Source: Paenibacillus pabuli NBRC 13638
Lineage (GTDB): Bacteria > Bacillota > Bacilli > Paenibacillales > Paenibacillaceae
Length of the DNA: 64,000 nucleotides
NCBI RefSeq assembly: GCF_001514495.1
Contig: NZ_BCNM01000002.1
Coordinates: 330,781 to 394,780 of the forward strand
Reading direction: 5' to 3'
The notes below the pieces were generated by a model. That model had not been told where the DNA came from and searched no databases. It was given only the letters and a program-made list of their open reading frames with translations. The translations under genes and the position numbers were made by a program. Shown in pieces: positions 18,620-27,342 of the stretch. Each line of letters begins with the position of its first letter. Position 1 is the first letter of the stretch.

Positions 18620-19174
18620 CTACTTATTTTTGTTTTCTGTTGTTCTCTTTCTTATTTTCAAATGTTTCTTACCATCTCTTAAAATTTTATATTCAAATAC
18701 ATCATCTTTTTTTAATATTAATTGGAATCTGCCCTCTGTTTCATAATCAAAATTAGAGAGGAGTATTCTTTCAGCATCTAATGACTTTATTATATATATT
18801 TTTCCATATTTTGAATGATTAATGTAATGTTTTTTTGAGTTCATAATCGCCAGAGTATATATAAGATAAATAATATAAGCCACTAAAAATCCAAGCATTA
18901 ATCCACTAGAGAGTATTTGCAGCATTGCGTTACTGTCGTTTTTATAATTCGATATCTTATCACCTGTATATTGCTCTAAAAAACTTAATATAAATACTGA
19001 ACAAAATAAAGTTAATATAACGAATTGCGTAATATGTAGTATAATCTTTTGCTCATCAACTAATATTTGTTTTTCTATTTTTGGTTTTTTTATTAATGAT
19101 ACTCCTTTGATAATTGCAATTAATATTGCTACTATAGAAGTGAAGGTTAACGTTTCAGCGAAAATATTTTGCAT
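18620..19174 (-). CDS. Unknown membrane protein (last cassette of the first stretch)
   Basis: 184 residues with about three membrane helices (near residues 8-24, 48-66 and 86-108) and a C-terminal cytoplasmic part rich in lysine. No family recognised. Its AT-rich composition is unlike the 10-18 kb genes and like the following cassette genes. The start is just left of a decayed cassette site (19210-19260). It is the lowest-coordinate member of the minus-strand run; no site is seen after its stop, so this end is eroded. Confidence 0.65.
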   Translation of the reverse strand: MQNIFAETLTFTSIVAILIAIIKGVSLIKKPKIEKQILVDEQKIILHITQFVILTLFCSVFILSFLEQYTGDKISNYKNDSNAMLQILSSGLMLGFLVAYIIYLIYTLAIMNSKKHYINHSKYGKIYIIKSLDAERILLSNFDYETEGRFQLILKKDDVFEYKILRDGKKHLKIRKRTTENKNK

Positions 19175-19209
19175 TTAATATACTCCTCTTTATGTTCTTT
19201 AGTTTACAG

Positions 19210-19427
19210 GGCTTATGTTGAAGCGAGAATATTATATTAGATGACGTAATTACCAATACCTTTTCTGATTTTAATAACCACTTTGAAAATTCTTCAAGTT
19301 TGCTTTTACATGAATTAGAGAATGTAGGCTTCTTAGTAGGTTAAAAATAAGTTTCATAGGTAAGATTCCCTACCTCATCCTCTTCTATTGCCGGTAAGGC
19401 AAGCACAAAAAATCGTTATTCACTTTC
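19210..19427 (-). other. Decayed cassette site and empty stretch
   Basis: 19223-19256 (GCGAGAATATTATATTAGAT then GACGTAAT) resembles the right half of the cassette sites; the left half is missing. The following 170 bases up to the next site have no convincing frame, so this is probably a dead cassette. Confidence 0.45.
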
Positions 19428-19548
19428 CCATAACATTCCCGTATTCAGATTTCCTGACGAATGCCAGGTGTGTCTGGTTGGCTTCTGCTTACCCGAGATC
19501 CCACTGCCGGACGGTGGTCATATGCCTAATGTGTGAATATAATAATAG
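19428..19548 (-). repeat. attC-like cassette site (partly degenerate)
   Basis: Begins CATAACATTCCCGTATTCAG and ends GTGTGAATATAATAATAG. The outer arm GTATTCA/TGAATAT is kept, and the inner hairpins (CTGACGAATGCCAG, then a middle arm ending at CCGGAC) are weaker. The right R box is altered (AATAATA rather than GTTATA). Confidence 0.6.
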
Positions 19549-19597
19549 GAGAATTTACTTAAGTTACATACTTATTTAGAATCTTATCTAGATTAAA

Positions 19598-20332
19598 CTA
19601 CGTAGAGGTGATTTGATATTTATCTAAATCATAAATATCTTCAAGTACTTTCTCAATTATTCCAATACTATCCTTTACTGTTTTTTTAGTTGGAGTTTTT
19701 ATTTCATGGGCCGCTGAATTTCCAACGTCTCGAACTTTTTGAAGAATCAATGCATGCTTCCAAAGAATATAGTCTTTCTGATAAAGCCCATAGATCCTAC
19801 CTTCAAGACTTTGAGATCTACATTCTGTCATTCTGTCTTTTTGTAACCTTGGAACTTTATTGTCATCAAACAATGTGCCGTCAGTTACACCAACTTGTTT
19901 GCATATAGCTTCAATGAGGGTTCGTAAACCAAATGCACAAAGTAAGTAGTATTTTAAGTTGTAGACATAAATTATTTGATTGTACAATTCTAGAATGTCC
20001 TCCGGAAGCTTTTCAAAATCTTTTGCATTTAGCTGTAGTGTAGGGAATGTCAGGATAGAATCCTCCGTTTTAGGCTTCTCTGGATATACAGTAACCTCTG
20101 TACAATATTCTCTCTCCCCAAGATGATTCTCTTCCCACATGTCCTCATCACCATACTCTTTGATGAAAGCAACAGTATCACATCCCATACACTGTGCAAT
20201 ATAGTAGCTTTCCGCCCATTGAGTATCTTCATCAATTCCAGATTTCCTCTTGTATGGTTCTATAACCGAAGTATGATTTCTAACTCCATTACAATAGCTG
20301 CAATATACTTTTGCAATAATAGTTTCACCCAT
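19598..20332 (-). CDS. DUF4145-type protein with zinc-finger-like start
   Basis: About 244 residues. C-x2-C pairs near the start (YCSYC) and later (CMGC) suggest a zinc knuckle; the C-terminal helical domain with LRTLIEAICKQVGV and VRDVGNSAAHE matches the DUF4145 pattern, a HEPN-like helical domain often found in or beside defence genes. ATG at 20332 chosen (GGAGG 8 bases upstream). It lies between cassette sites at 19428 and 20401. A defence role is inferred from family and context. Confidence 0.75.
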   Translation of the reverse strand: MGETIIAKVYCSYCNGVRNHTSVIEPYKRKSGIDEDTQWAESYYIAQCMGCDTVAFIKEYGDEDMWEENHLGEREYCTEVTVYPEKPKTEDSILTFPTLQLNAKDFEKLPEDILELYNQIIYVYNLKYYLLCAFGLRTLIEAICKQVGVTDGTLFDDNKVPRLQKDRMTECRSQSLEGRIYGLYQKDYILWKHALILQKVRDVGNSAAHEIKTPTKKTVKDSIGIIEKVLEDIYDLDKYQITST

Positions 20333-20400
20333 ATTATCAACCTCCATTTAATATTGTAAATAAAAATTGAAAGCGAAAATCTTAAACTCTTGGCAATTTC

Positions 20401-20496
20401 ACCTAACCTTCCTGTATTCAGGACTCAGCGTATGCTGAGTATCCGGCGAATGCCGATCCAAGAGCAAATCCCAGCAGCGTGAATATTATGTTATAT
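20401..20496 (-). repeat. attC-like cassette site
   Basis: ACCTAAC ... GTTATAT. Outer arm TATTCA/TGAATAT; arms CTCAGC-gtat-GCTGAG and CGGC-gaat-GCCG; third arm weak. Read on the minus strand it ends GTTAGGT, which fits the integron core GTTRRRY. Confidence 0.85.
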
Positions 20497-20535
20497 GACG
20501 TACTTGCCTCAAGTGTTGAATTATTTAATATTCCG

Positions 20536-21462
20536 TTAAGGTTTTTTTAAATTGAAAAATTTTGAAGTGTCTAATGCTATAATATTTTCTTCATTTACCC
20601 CTAAAGATTTTATTTTCTCTACGAATATACTCATATCTTGTGGATAGTAGCAGTATATATTCCAAATAGTATTTTCTTCTGTACTCTCTTTAATTTCGTT
20701 AAAGTATGGCATATCAACGCCACCAAGTGAGGTTCCAATAATGTGAATTCGAGTAACTTTTGAAAGTTTCTGAAAAAAATGCTGATTAAATGCTATGATT
20801 GGGCTTACATCTTTTAAAGTTCTCGTATAATAGTTTGAGATAGCCCTGTAAATACTTTCTTCTTTCTCATAGAATTTATTTGCCGCTTCTATTGCTAGTC
20901 TCTTCATGTTTTTAATCTTTTCAGAATTACCATGCCCAATTATCGGTCTATCATCTAATTCATTCAGAGACCCATGTATATGTAATATTCTTCCTGAATC
21001 TACTCTATAAACATCTTCTAGTACGGACGTATAATTAAACGTAAGGTAAAGGTCATCACAGTCCTCTTTTATTAGTTGTGTCTTTCTATCTACAACAATA
21101 TTAATATTTGAAACCCATTCATAGAGGTAATTCTGTAACTCTTCAATAAAACCATATTCCTGTTCCCAGTATGCATCCAATGTATCCAATATACCAACAT
21201 CCCCTGATTCTAGATCCAATTCAATTGATGTGCCGCTATCTACCAATATCTCTTCTCTAATTTCAGATAAGTTGTTCTCAAAGTCTATCCACAGATAATC
21301 TTCTGCTGGATTTTTATCACCGTCTGAATAAAATCCATATAATTCTTCAAACCTAGAAAGAAAACTCCATGATTTCCCCTCTATGTAACTTCTAAAATCA
21401 GTGTATCTTGTACTTAGTCCATGAGCGATATCAAAGCCATTTCCTATAACAAATAGTTGCAT
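20536..21462 (-). CDS. AbiH-family abortive infection protein
   Basis: 308 residues. The N-terminal signature LFVIGNGFDIAHGLSTRYTD at residues 3-22 is the hallmark of the AbiH phage-resistance family, and YLTFNYTSVLEDVY with HIHGSLNELDDRPIIGHG in the middle also fits. AbiH was defined in lactococci as a phage abortive infection protein; the mechanism is not known. AGGAG lies before ATG. A single-gene cassette flanked by sites at 20401 and 21511. Confidence 0.88.
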   Translation of the reverse strand: MQLFVIGNGFDIAHGLSTRYTDFRSYIEGKSWSFLSRFEELYGFYSDGDKNPAEDYLWIDFENNLSEIREEILVDSGTSIELDLESGDVGILDTLDAYWEQEYGFIEELQNYLYEWVSNINIVVDRKTQLIKEDCDDLYLTFNYTSVLEDVYRVDSGRILHIHGSLNELDDRPIIGHGNSEKIKNMKRLAIEAANKFYEKEESIYRAISNYYTRTLKDVSPIIAFNQHFFQKLSKVTRIHIIGTSLGGVDMPYFNEIKESTEENTIWNIYCYYPQDMSIFVEKIKSLGVNEENIIALDTSKFFNLKKP

Positions 21463-21510
21463 GTTTTGTTCTCCTCTGATTGTTTTAATTTCCCTTTAAT
21501 TCATGTATGT

Positions 21511-21634
21511 CATATAACGCTCCTGTATTCACGAACCCTGTAGGGGTTGTCTGCATACAATCGCTTCCCCCGAATTAATCTACTAGCAGACTCAGAGCCA
21601 AAAGGCCCACAGCGTGAGAATTATATAAATGGAG
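21511..21634 (-). repeat. attC-like cassette site
   Basis: CATATAACGCTCCTGTATTC ... AGCGTGAGAATTATATAAAT. Three arms: AACCCTGTAGGGGTT, GTCTGC...GCAGAC, GAGCCAAAAGGCCC. The right R box is degraded (ATATAAA). Confidence 0.75.
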
Positions 21635-21659
21635 TAATTGCCTCCCTCGAATAATTACA

Positions 21660-22355
21660 TCATTTTTTTTGTTTAATCCACTCGTTTACTAATAAACAAA
21701 TTAAAGATTTTGCTTCTGTTATATACATCGGTTCTTTAGGAGGTTCATAATCTAATGCATGTCTTGCTTCCATTCCAATTGCCTTATAGCTGTTAGCAGT
21801 CCTAGTAAATCTCTTAAGATTCTCTGAAGAAATTGAAGAAAAAGATTTTACATCAGCATCTTTAGCTATTACTTCAAAAATTTTATATAATCCTACCCAA
21901 CTTTCATCATCGTACGATATCAATTTTATTACTTTATCAATTACCTCATGTTTTTCACACAGCTCTAACAAATCAGGTACAGAATCAGCAGGATTAGAAA
22001 TTACAATTGCTTCGTCAGCTTTTATTATTTGCGGAATTGCCGTCATACTTGAAGAACCAGAAAGCTCCGCGCTCATAAAGAAAGTCCGTCCTCCATAATC
22101 ATTTAGAAGATAAATATCCGATACAGTAATTTTCCTGTGCGCTCCCAACACTAACTTTGTCACACCATCGATTAGTTTCACTAGATTGTCTACTTTTTTT
22201 GAAACATCTTTATAGTCATTAATAGAAGAGATATCTGATGATTTTAATCGATATTCACCTTCTTCTTTGAAAATTGTTAGCTTTTCGGTATTAAGTGACT
22301 TTGAAAGTTCATAAAGTTCCTTTTCATCTCCAGCTAAACATATAACCCACTTCAT
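21660..22355 (-). CDS. Unknown cassette protein
   Basis: About 231 residues. An alpha/beta start (MKWVICLAGDEKELYELSKS) is followed by a helical C-terminal part with IGMEARHALDY, loosely HEPN-like. No family named with confidence. ATG at 22355 has AGGGG 4 bases upstream. Flanked by sites at 21511 and 22388. An intracellular role is likely, since no signal or membrane segment is seen; a defence role is only suggested by the neighbours. Confidence 0.7.
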   Translation of the reverse strand: MKWVICLAGDEKELYELSKSLNTEKLTIFKEEGEYRLKSSDISSINDYKDVSKKVDNLVKLIDGVTKLVLGAHRKITVSDIYLLNDYGGRTFFMSAELSGSSSMTAIPQIIKADEAIVISNPADSVPDLLELCEKHEVIDKVIKLISYDDESWVGLYKIFEVIAKDADVKSFSSISSENLKRFTRTANSYKAIGMEARHALDYEPPKEPMYITEAKSLICLLVNEWIKQKK

Positions 22356-22387
22356 AGTGCCCCTCATTTCATTTTCACAATAATTAC

Positions 22388-22548
22388 ACCTAACGTTTCC
22401 GTACCTACGAATCCGAGAGGCTTAAGGAAGCATCGCGACCGGGTCCGAGGGACTTAGCTTCGCAGGGTTGTGAGCTGAAATCACCCCTGCTTACCGCTTC
22501 ATGCAAACCAAGAGCCGAACGGCCCCCAGCGTAGATACTTTGTTAAGA
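22388..22548 (-). repeat. attC-like cassette site
   Basis: ACCTAAC ... GTTAAGA. Outer arm GTACCTACG/CGTAGATAC differs from the usual TATTCACG arm but still pairs, a compensating change. Inner arms include GCGACCGGGTC and GAGCCGAACGGCCC. Minus-strand core GTTAGGT fits GTTRRRY. Confidence 0.8.
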
Positions 22549-22585
22549 AATGTCATCGACCTCGTCGAAATACTGAAATAATCTT

Positions 22586-23275
22586 TTAGTTTTTAATCAC
22601 TTCAATACTGCGCTTTAATAATTCTAATACTGATTTAATATTCTCATACACCACTGATGAGCTAAAATATTCATGTACATACTCTATCACGACACCATTG
22701 TCATCTATTCTTCGTACTAATCCTGGCATGTTCGGAGAGTAATTATGAGTTATGTGGTTCCTATAAGTATTCGCATTAATAAATTCAATATTGCTCATAA
22801 TTTCAGACAGCTTTAGGAACATATCATCATCTTTACCTTTTAGTTGCCTAACCACTTTCTTAAATTCAATTTTCTTAATCCCTAAATTATACTGAATATT
22901 AAGTATGTGCCCTACTACTTCCCAACATGAAAATACTTTAAAATAAAAGACATCCGAGTAGTAATCAAACTTTTCTTTATTTCCAAAATGATGTGGTTCA
23001 AAATCTTTAAAGATTCCGTTATTATCTCTCTTTTCAGTCTCATCAGGTATTCCTAGTTGATAATAAAAAGTTAATAAAATATAACTTTCTACAAGTGATC
23101 TAAATCTCTGTATTAACAATAATCCATATGAGTTAATTATCGGACTATCAAATATATCAATTGCACCAAGATTGTTGTTATAAAAGCTAGAAGATGAAAA
23201 ATCAAATCCTACAAATGGGCTATTATTAGTAATCTCCTTCCATTCTTCTTCGTTAGGATATCTGATATATTTCAT
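22586..23275 (-). CDS. HEPN-like protein (Cthe_2314-type)
   Basis: 229 residues, all helical. R172-x4-H177 in TYRNHITHN is the catalytic motif of HEPN RNases, and SCWEVVGHILNIQY (about 116-129) resembles the Cthe_2314 HEPN family. HEPN proteins act as RNases in toxin-antitoxin and phage-defence systems. No partner gene is inside this cassette. AGGA lies before ATG. Flanked by sites at 22388 and 23301. The RNase role is inferred from the motif. Confidence 0.7.
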   Translation of the reverse strand: MKYIRYPNEEEWKEITNNSPFVGFDFSSSSFYNNNLGAIDIFDSPIINSYGLLLIQRFRSLVESYILLTFYYQLGIPDETEKRDNNGIFKDFEPHHFGNKEKFDYYSDVFYFKVFSCWEVVGHILNIQYNLGIKKIEFKKVVRQLKGKDDDMFLKLSEIMSNIEFINANTYRNHITHNYSPNMPGLVRRIDDNGVVIEYVHEYFSSSVVYENIKSVLELLKRSIEVIKN

Positions 23276-23300
23276 ATTTTTCCTGCTTTCTTAATGATTT

Positions 23301-23420
23301 CTCATAGTGTTCCTGTATTCATCAACCTCGAAGGGGTTGTCTGCCGAAATGCGTCTCCGAAAAATCCATCTAGCAGACCAAGGCTCCCAAAGGATCCGTT
23401 GCTTGAATATTTTTTATGTG
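23301..23420 (-). repeat. attC-like cassette site (degenerate R boxes)
   Basis: CTCATAGTGTTCCTGTATTC ... GCTTGAATATTTTTTATGTG. Arms AACCTCGAAGGGGTT and GTCTGC...GCAGAC are intact, but both R boxes have lost the AAC/GTT core, so the site is probably inactive. Confidence 0.7.
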
Positions 23421-23438
23421 AATCTATTAATTGAATAA

Positions 23439-24017
23439 CTATCTATTTTTATACTTATCTATGTCATTAATAAACAAACCAAGTAAGTCTCCTCTACTTA
23501 TTTTCAGGTTTTTATGCCCTGTATCTTTCCTTATTTCTAACAATAATTCCTCAAATTCAAAAAAGAAATTTTCATTAAATCCCTCCCTATTGCTAACCAT
23601 CTTAACTCTGAAATCAGACCATTTTGAAATAACACCATCTGATCCCCAAACTAATAATCCTTGAGTAAACTCTTTAAAAAATGCTACCATTTCCTGTTCA
23701 GTCATTGGTTCGCCTGTTAGTTTCTTTTTATACATCAAATCAAACCAGTAATTAACAAACAATTCATACATAGGTAATTTCTTATCCCTTAATTCTTGTT
23801 CAATTTTTCTCTTTTTTTCTAAATATTTAGTGTATATAACAGAAAAAACAGAAACTAATATTGTTCCCGTAGTTGCCACTATAGCTGCCGCTAGCTCTTT
23901 TTCAATCGACATAAATAGTTTAGTTATTGAGACAACCATGAGAATAAGGCCAATTAAAATAATTGTAATAATAATTACACTAATAAGTGTCATTGCTTTT
24001 GAATTAATTTGCTTCAT
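23439..24017 (-). CDS. Unknown two-helix membrane protein
   Basis: 192 residues. Two membrane helices (about 9-30 and 42-62), then a short coiled segment (YLEKKRKIEQELRDKK) and a cytoplasmic domain with FFFEFEELLLEIRKDTG followed by HKNLKI. The architecture is seen in small membrane-linked effectors, but no family is recognised. GGAGG lies 5 bases before ATG. A single-gene cassette between 23301 and 24038. Confidence 0.7.
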   Translation of the reverse strand: MKQINSKAMTLISVIIITIILIGLILMVVSITKLFMSIEKELAAAIVATTGTILVSVFSVIYTKYLEKKRKIEQELRDKKLPMYELFVNYWFDLMYKKKLTGEPMTEQEMVAFFKEFTQGLLVWGSDGVISKWSDFRVKMVSNREGFNENFFFEFEELLLEIRKDTGHKNLKISRGDLLGLFINDIDKYKNR

Positions 24018-24037
24018 TTAAACCTCCAAAATAGTTT

Positions 24038-24135
24038 CATATAACGTTCCTGTATTCACGACCTCAGCGTATCTGAGGTACCAGGCGAATGCCGGATCAA
24101 GGACGTATGTCCGCAGCGTGAATATATTGTTAACT
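24038..24135 (-). repeat. attC-like cassette site
   Basis: CATATAAC ... GTTAACT. Outer arm TATTCACG/CGTGAATA; three short arms CCTCAG-CGTAT-CTGAGG, CAGGCGAATGCCGG and GGAC-GTAT-GTCC. One of the cleanest compact sites. Confidence 0.9.
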
Positions 24136-24160
24136 GATGTGCTTGTCTTTTATTTAACTT

Positions 24161-24697
24161 TCATAAAATTTCTATTAGGTCTCCCGCCGATGATCCTGAA
24201 ATGTCTATACTAGTTTGCTTTGTACAAAGATCATCGAGTATCTGTGAGAAAGGTATCAATCCTACTCCTTGTTGAGATATGTGTATAAGTTCTTTTTGAT
24301 CTTTTACATTTCCATGAACTAGAATGTATTTCCAGTTCGCATTAAGCATGAATCTATTACGCAATTTCACTTTTTTATCTGTTTCATATTTATTTCGAAC
24401 CCAAGCAATAGCGCATTCTTTAATTTGTTGCTCATTTCTTAACTTGGCACTAGTTTTTGTAAGTGCTTTTAATTCTTCCATTAACTCTTTAGTAAGCTTA
24501 CTTATGTAACCCACAGGCCTGACACTGACCTGTACTTCACAATGAATACAATCCAATGTATTTATATCTGTATTTTTAATTGCGAGAATATCAATTTCAT
24601 CGATGTTTTCTTTAATACCACGGATCGTAAAATAACCATTTCTATTAAACCACTCTTCTACAAGTGTTTCTGCTTCTAATGCCATGCCATCACTCAT
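24161..24697 (-). CDS. PD-(D/E)XK-like nuclease-fold protein (predicted)
   Basis: 178 residues. E10 in a leading helix, D36 in DEIDILAI and E54-x-Q56 in IHCEVQVS line up with a PD-(D/E)XK nuclease core with Q in place of K, as in some Mrr-like and RecB-like branches. The rest is helical. A restriction or DNA-cleaving role is inferred. The start is weak: no good ribosome site before ATG 24697, 29 bases from the site at 24726. Confidence 0.6.
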   Translation of the reverse strand: MSDGMALEAETLVEEWFNRNGYFTIRGIKENIDEIDILAIKNTDINTLDCIHCEVQVSVRPVGYISKLTKELMEELKALTKTSAKLRNEQQIKECAIAWVRNKYETDKKVKLRNRFMLNANWKYILVHGNVKDQKELIHISQQGVGLIPFSQILDDLCTKQTSIDISGSSAGDLIEIL

Positions 24698-24725
24698 TTC
24701 ATTTTTTTGATCTTGCAGGTATTTC

Positions 24726-24821
24726 AGTTAACGTTCCTGTATTCACGACCCAGCATATGCTGGGTGTCCGGCGAATGCCGAACCAAGGGCGTATGCCCGC
24801 AGCGTGAATATTATGTTATGT
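24726..24821 (-). repeat. attC-like cassette site
   Basis: AGTTAAC ... GTTATGT. Outer arm TATTCACG/CGTGAATA; arms CCCAGC-atat-GCTGGG, CGGC-gaat-GCCG and GGGC-gtat-GCCC. All three hairpins are perfect here. Confidence 0.92.
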
Positions 24822-24849
24822 GACGCAATAGCCTTCTATGAAATACAAA

Positions 24850-25995
24850 TTAATCTTTATTCTTTTTGATTGTTTCAAGCATCGTATACGTAGATTCCCA
24901 ATTTATTCTTTCAAAATATAAATCTGCTGACATATCCTTATTAATCTTATCTAGATAAGAATCCAGCCAGTAAAAGAACTCCCACTTCCCGTTAATTAGA
25001 AATTTTAGAATTTTAAATTTAATTCGCAATTCAATATTAATTTTATATCCTTCATGCCGAAGGAAACTGTCAGTTCTATCTATTCCAGGGCATAAATAAT
25101 GCTCAATGAATCCATCTGGAGGATAGTAATTTTCCTCTTCAAAGCTGACAAAAATATCAATATCAAATCTATCAGTTATCAATCGAATTGTATTTTTATC
25201 AATTCTTTTCACTTTACTATTTCTAGGTAAAACTAAATCAAATCGATTAAATCTTGCCCCATCCTTACCATATGCAGAAACTGTTTCACCCACCTTGAGA
25301 ACTACCTTCTTGCCATTCACAATATATTCTTTCGGCGGTTCTTCTACCTTGTTTTTATTAATTTCAAATGAAGCCCTTTCTTCCATAGGCTTTGAAAATA
25401 AATTTAGAAATCTGTTCTGGAAAAGTACTTCAGGAACTTCATTTCGCCCTATCTTTTGAAGTTTTTTCTTATTATATTTGTCATCATTAAAATAATCTGT
25501 GAGGTGAGCTGATAATTCTTCGATAATAAAATACTCAACAAGCTCTTCAATCACAATTTTAGACTTACTTATTCTTCCATGTATCCAATCATCAACAGTG
25601 TGGTAACACCCTATCGGTTCTCGATCCCAAATTGCTTTAATATCTTTATCTTCTGATATTGCAGATACTAAATATTCATTAATTTTTCTTGAAAACTTGT
25701 ACCTATCAATATCAAGAAGTGAATTTTCGTTTTTATCATGAATGATAAAACTATCAATAGTTATAAACTTTCTCAAACTCTTGAATACGAAACGAATAAG
25801 GTAGCACAGAACAAGTAATAAAACAGCACCTCCAAGCCAAAAGCCAGTCTGTGCATTAAAACCACTGGTTAAGGTTATACTCCCAGCAATAACATTAAGT
25901 CCAAAAGATAATAATATAGTAATACTAATAAATCGGATTACATTTCCACGATCATTTAACATTTCATTAAGATAATTTTTTCTGTTTTGCATCAT
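24850..25995 (-). CDS. Unknown membrane-anchored cassette protein
   Basis: About 381 residues. Two N-terminal membrane helices (about 20-40 and 48-70) are followed by a long soluble domain with no recognised motif. ATG at 25995 has GAGAGG 7 bases upstream; longer starts would run into the cassette site. The membrane-plus-cytoplasmic-domain design is common among defence effectors, but nothing in the sequence proves that. Flanked by sites at 24726 and 26031. Confidence 0.65.
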   Translation of the reverse strand: MMQNRKNYLNEMLNDRGNVIRFISITILLSFGLNVIAGSITLTSGFNAQTGFWLGGAVLLLVLCYLIRFVFKSLRKFITIDSFIIHDKNENSLLDIDRYKFSRKINEYLVSAISEDKDIKAIWDREPIGCYHTVDDWIHGRISKSKIVIEELVEYFIIEELSAHLTDYFNDDKYNKKKLQKIGRNEVPEVLFQNRFLNLFSKPMEERASFEINKNKVEEPPKEYIVNGKKVVLKVGETVSAYGKDGARFNRFDLVLPRNSKVKRIDKNTIRLITDRFDIDIFVSFEEENYYPPDGFIEHYLCPGIDRTDSFLRHEGYKINIELRIKFKILKFLINGKWEFFYWLDSYLDKINKDMSADLYFERINWESTYTMLETIKKNKD

Positions 25996-26030
25996 CAAGT
26001 TCCCTCTCAATTTCTTTTTTGCTATTGTGT

Positions 26031-26219
26031 CATATAACGTTGCGCGCACTCCTGACGTTCGATCGACTTAAGATGTGTGATTGATCTCACGAAGTGATCG
26101 ATCTTAACCGGGTGGCTTCGCCATTTAGTCGATTGAATGTGTCACCTGATTCTACTTCATTGAAATCCCCCTTGGCGACTGAGGAGCGCTAGCGACGAAA
26201 CAGGAATGCATTGTTATGT
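26031..26219 (-). repeat. attC-like cassette site, long form
   Basis: CATATAAC ... GTTATGT, about 190 bases. A long first arm (ATCGACTTAAGAT ... ATTTAGTCGAT, with an inner TTGATCTCACGAAGTGATCGA), a GTCACC...GGCGAC arm with conserved GAAATCCC, and a short GAGCGCTAGCG arm. The outer arm is less regular (AGGAATGC). Confidence 0.75.
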
Positions 26220-26242
26220 GATGCCGTCTTCTTCGAATATTC

Positions 26243-27166
26243 TTACAAGCTATTTTTAATATTTATTTTTTTATTTCTATGGTCAACTTCAACTTCAACT
26301 TCTGCGTCTATCTTTAAAATATTTCCTTGTTTGTCCTTAACTGTAGTAAAGTGCTTTCCCCAACGGAATATAAATTTTTCATGTATGTTCCCATTAAGGA
26401 ATTCAATCACTTGTTTATCTACCAACATTCCCTCAGGAATAACAATTTCATATTGTTCAAGTGGGTAAGGAAACTTAGAGTTTCTTACTGCCCCACTATA
26501 ATCGACCTCATAGTACGCAGTAGCCCCATCTTCAAACACATACTCCACATAAATCAATTCTTGATTAAGCATATAATTAATTGATGCACCGTTAATGAAA
26601 TCCATTTTATATTTTTTATTAAATTCTATTTTATTAATACCTAGGTTAGCCTCTATACTAGGTATTTCACTATCTTTAGAAGGTTGATTAGTTGAAGCTA
26701 ACCCTTTAATAAAATTCTCCAAGAATGAAAGTTTTTCATTAGTTTCTTTCATATATTTTTCTGATTCTATCATATGTCTTTTTTCAGTTAGAATTTTGTC
26801 TAATTTCCATTGTTTACTCATTTCTAGTTGTAACAATTCCAAAAATTTATTTGCTCCTTTTAAAACCTCTCCTTTATCTAAACCTAATCCACTTATTATA
26901 AAATTCTCCCCTTTGATTTCCTCAGCCCCATAAAATATACTTCTGAGTAATACTTCCCAGTTCTGTTGAACAGATAGGAAACTACTTTCCAAAGTCCCAT
27001 ATTCATCACCATAAATATCAAAAAAATGTTTTGATGTAGTTTCAATTGAAGTTATAAACATTTGAATAATTTCCTCATCTTCTTGACCAAATTGCTTTTT
27101 AATTATTTTTTTTAATATGTCGTAGGCACTATTGCCTAAAACCCCAAGTAATATTTCACCTATCAT
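26243..27166 (-). CDS. Unknown cassette protein next to the integrase
   Basis: About 307 residues. Start MIGEILLGVLGNSAYDILKK is small and hydrophobic, similar to N-termini of NACHT-like effector proteins, then a helical coiled-coil middle and a C-terminal beta-rich segment (KIDAEVEVEVDHRNKKI). No NTPase motifs are present. ATG at 27166 has AAGGAG 8 bases upstream; the longer frame would run into the recombination site. First cassette downstream of the intact integrase, so it may be the most recent insertion. Confidence 0.65.
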   Translation of the reverse strand: MIGEILLGVLGNSAYDILKKIIKKQFGQEDEEIIQMFITSIETTSKHFFDIYGDEYGTLESSFLSVQQNWEVLLRSIFYGAEEIKGENFIISGLGLDKGEVLKGANKFLELLQLEMSKQWKLDKILTEKRHMIESEKYMKETNEKLSFLENFIKGLASTNQPSKDSEIPSIEANLGINKIEFNKKYKMDFINGASINYMLNQELIYVEYVFEDGATAYYEVDYSGAVRNSKFPYPLEQYEIVIPEGMLVDKQVIEFLNGNIHEKFIFRWGKHFTTVKDKQGNILKIDAEVEVEVDHRNKKINIKNSL

Positions 27167-27210
27167 ATAAAAGCTCCTTATAATGTTTAATGTATTAGCA
27201 ATTACGGTTT

Positions 27211-27290
27211 CACATAACATCTAATCTATGTACTTCGTAAATACCACACATCCTGCCAGATATCTGAACTACGTATATGATAACCTATGC
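27211..27290 (-). other. Candidate attI-like site beside the integrase
   Basis: Between the integrase stop and the first cassette. The left end CACATAAC gives GTTATGTG on the minus strand, the same core as the cassette sites, but there is no matching cloverleaf. 27270-27290 (CTGAACTACGTATATGATAA) is shared with the integrase relic at 31118. TTCGTAAATAC and ATCCTGCC are also found at 44.79-44.84 kb. Position and simple structure resemble an integron attI; this is inference. Confidence 0.5.
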
Positions 27291-27342
27291 GGTGATATTT
27301 GCGAAGAAAAATTTGGTGAAAAAGGGAGATATATTAGGATAC

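Noticed and set aside
20401..24821. CRISPR array as explanation of the regular repeats
   Set aside because: Units are 95-190 bases, not identical, palindromic and separated by whole genes; no short spacers and no cas genes.
25996..26049. Longer start for the 24850 gene
   Set aside because: Would begin inside the cassette site at 26031; ATG 25995 has a ribosome site.
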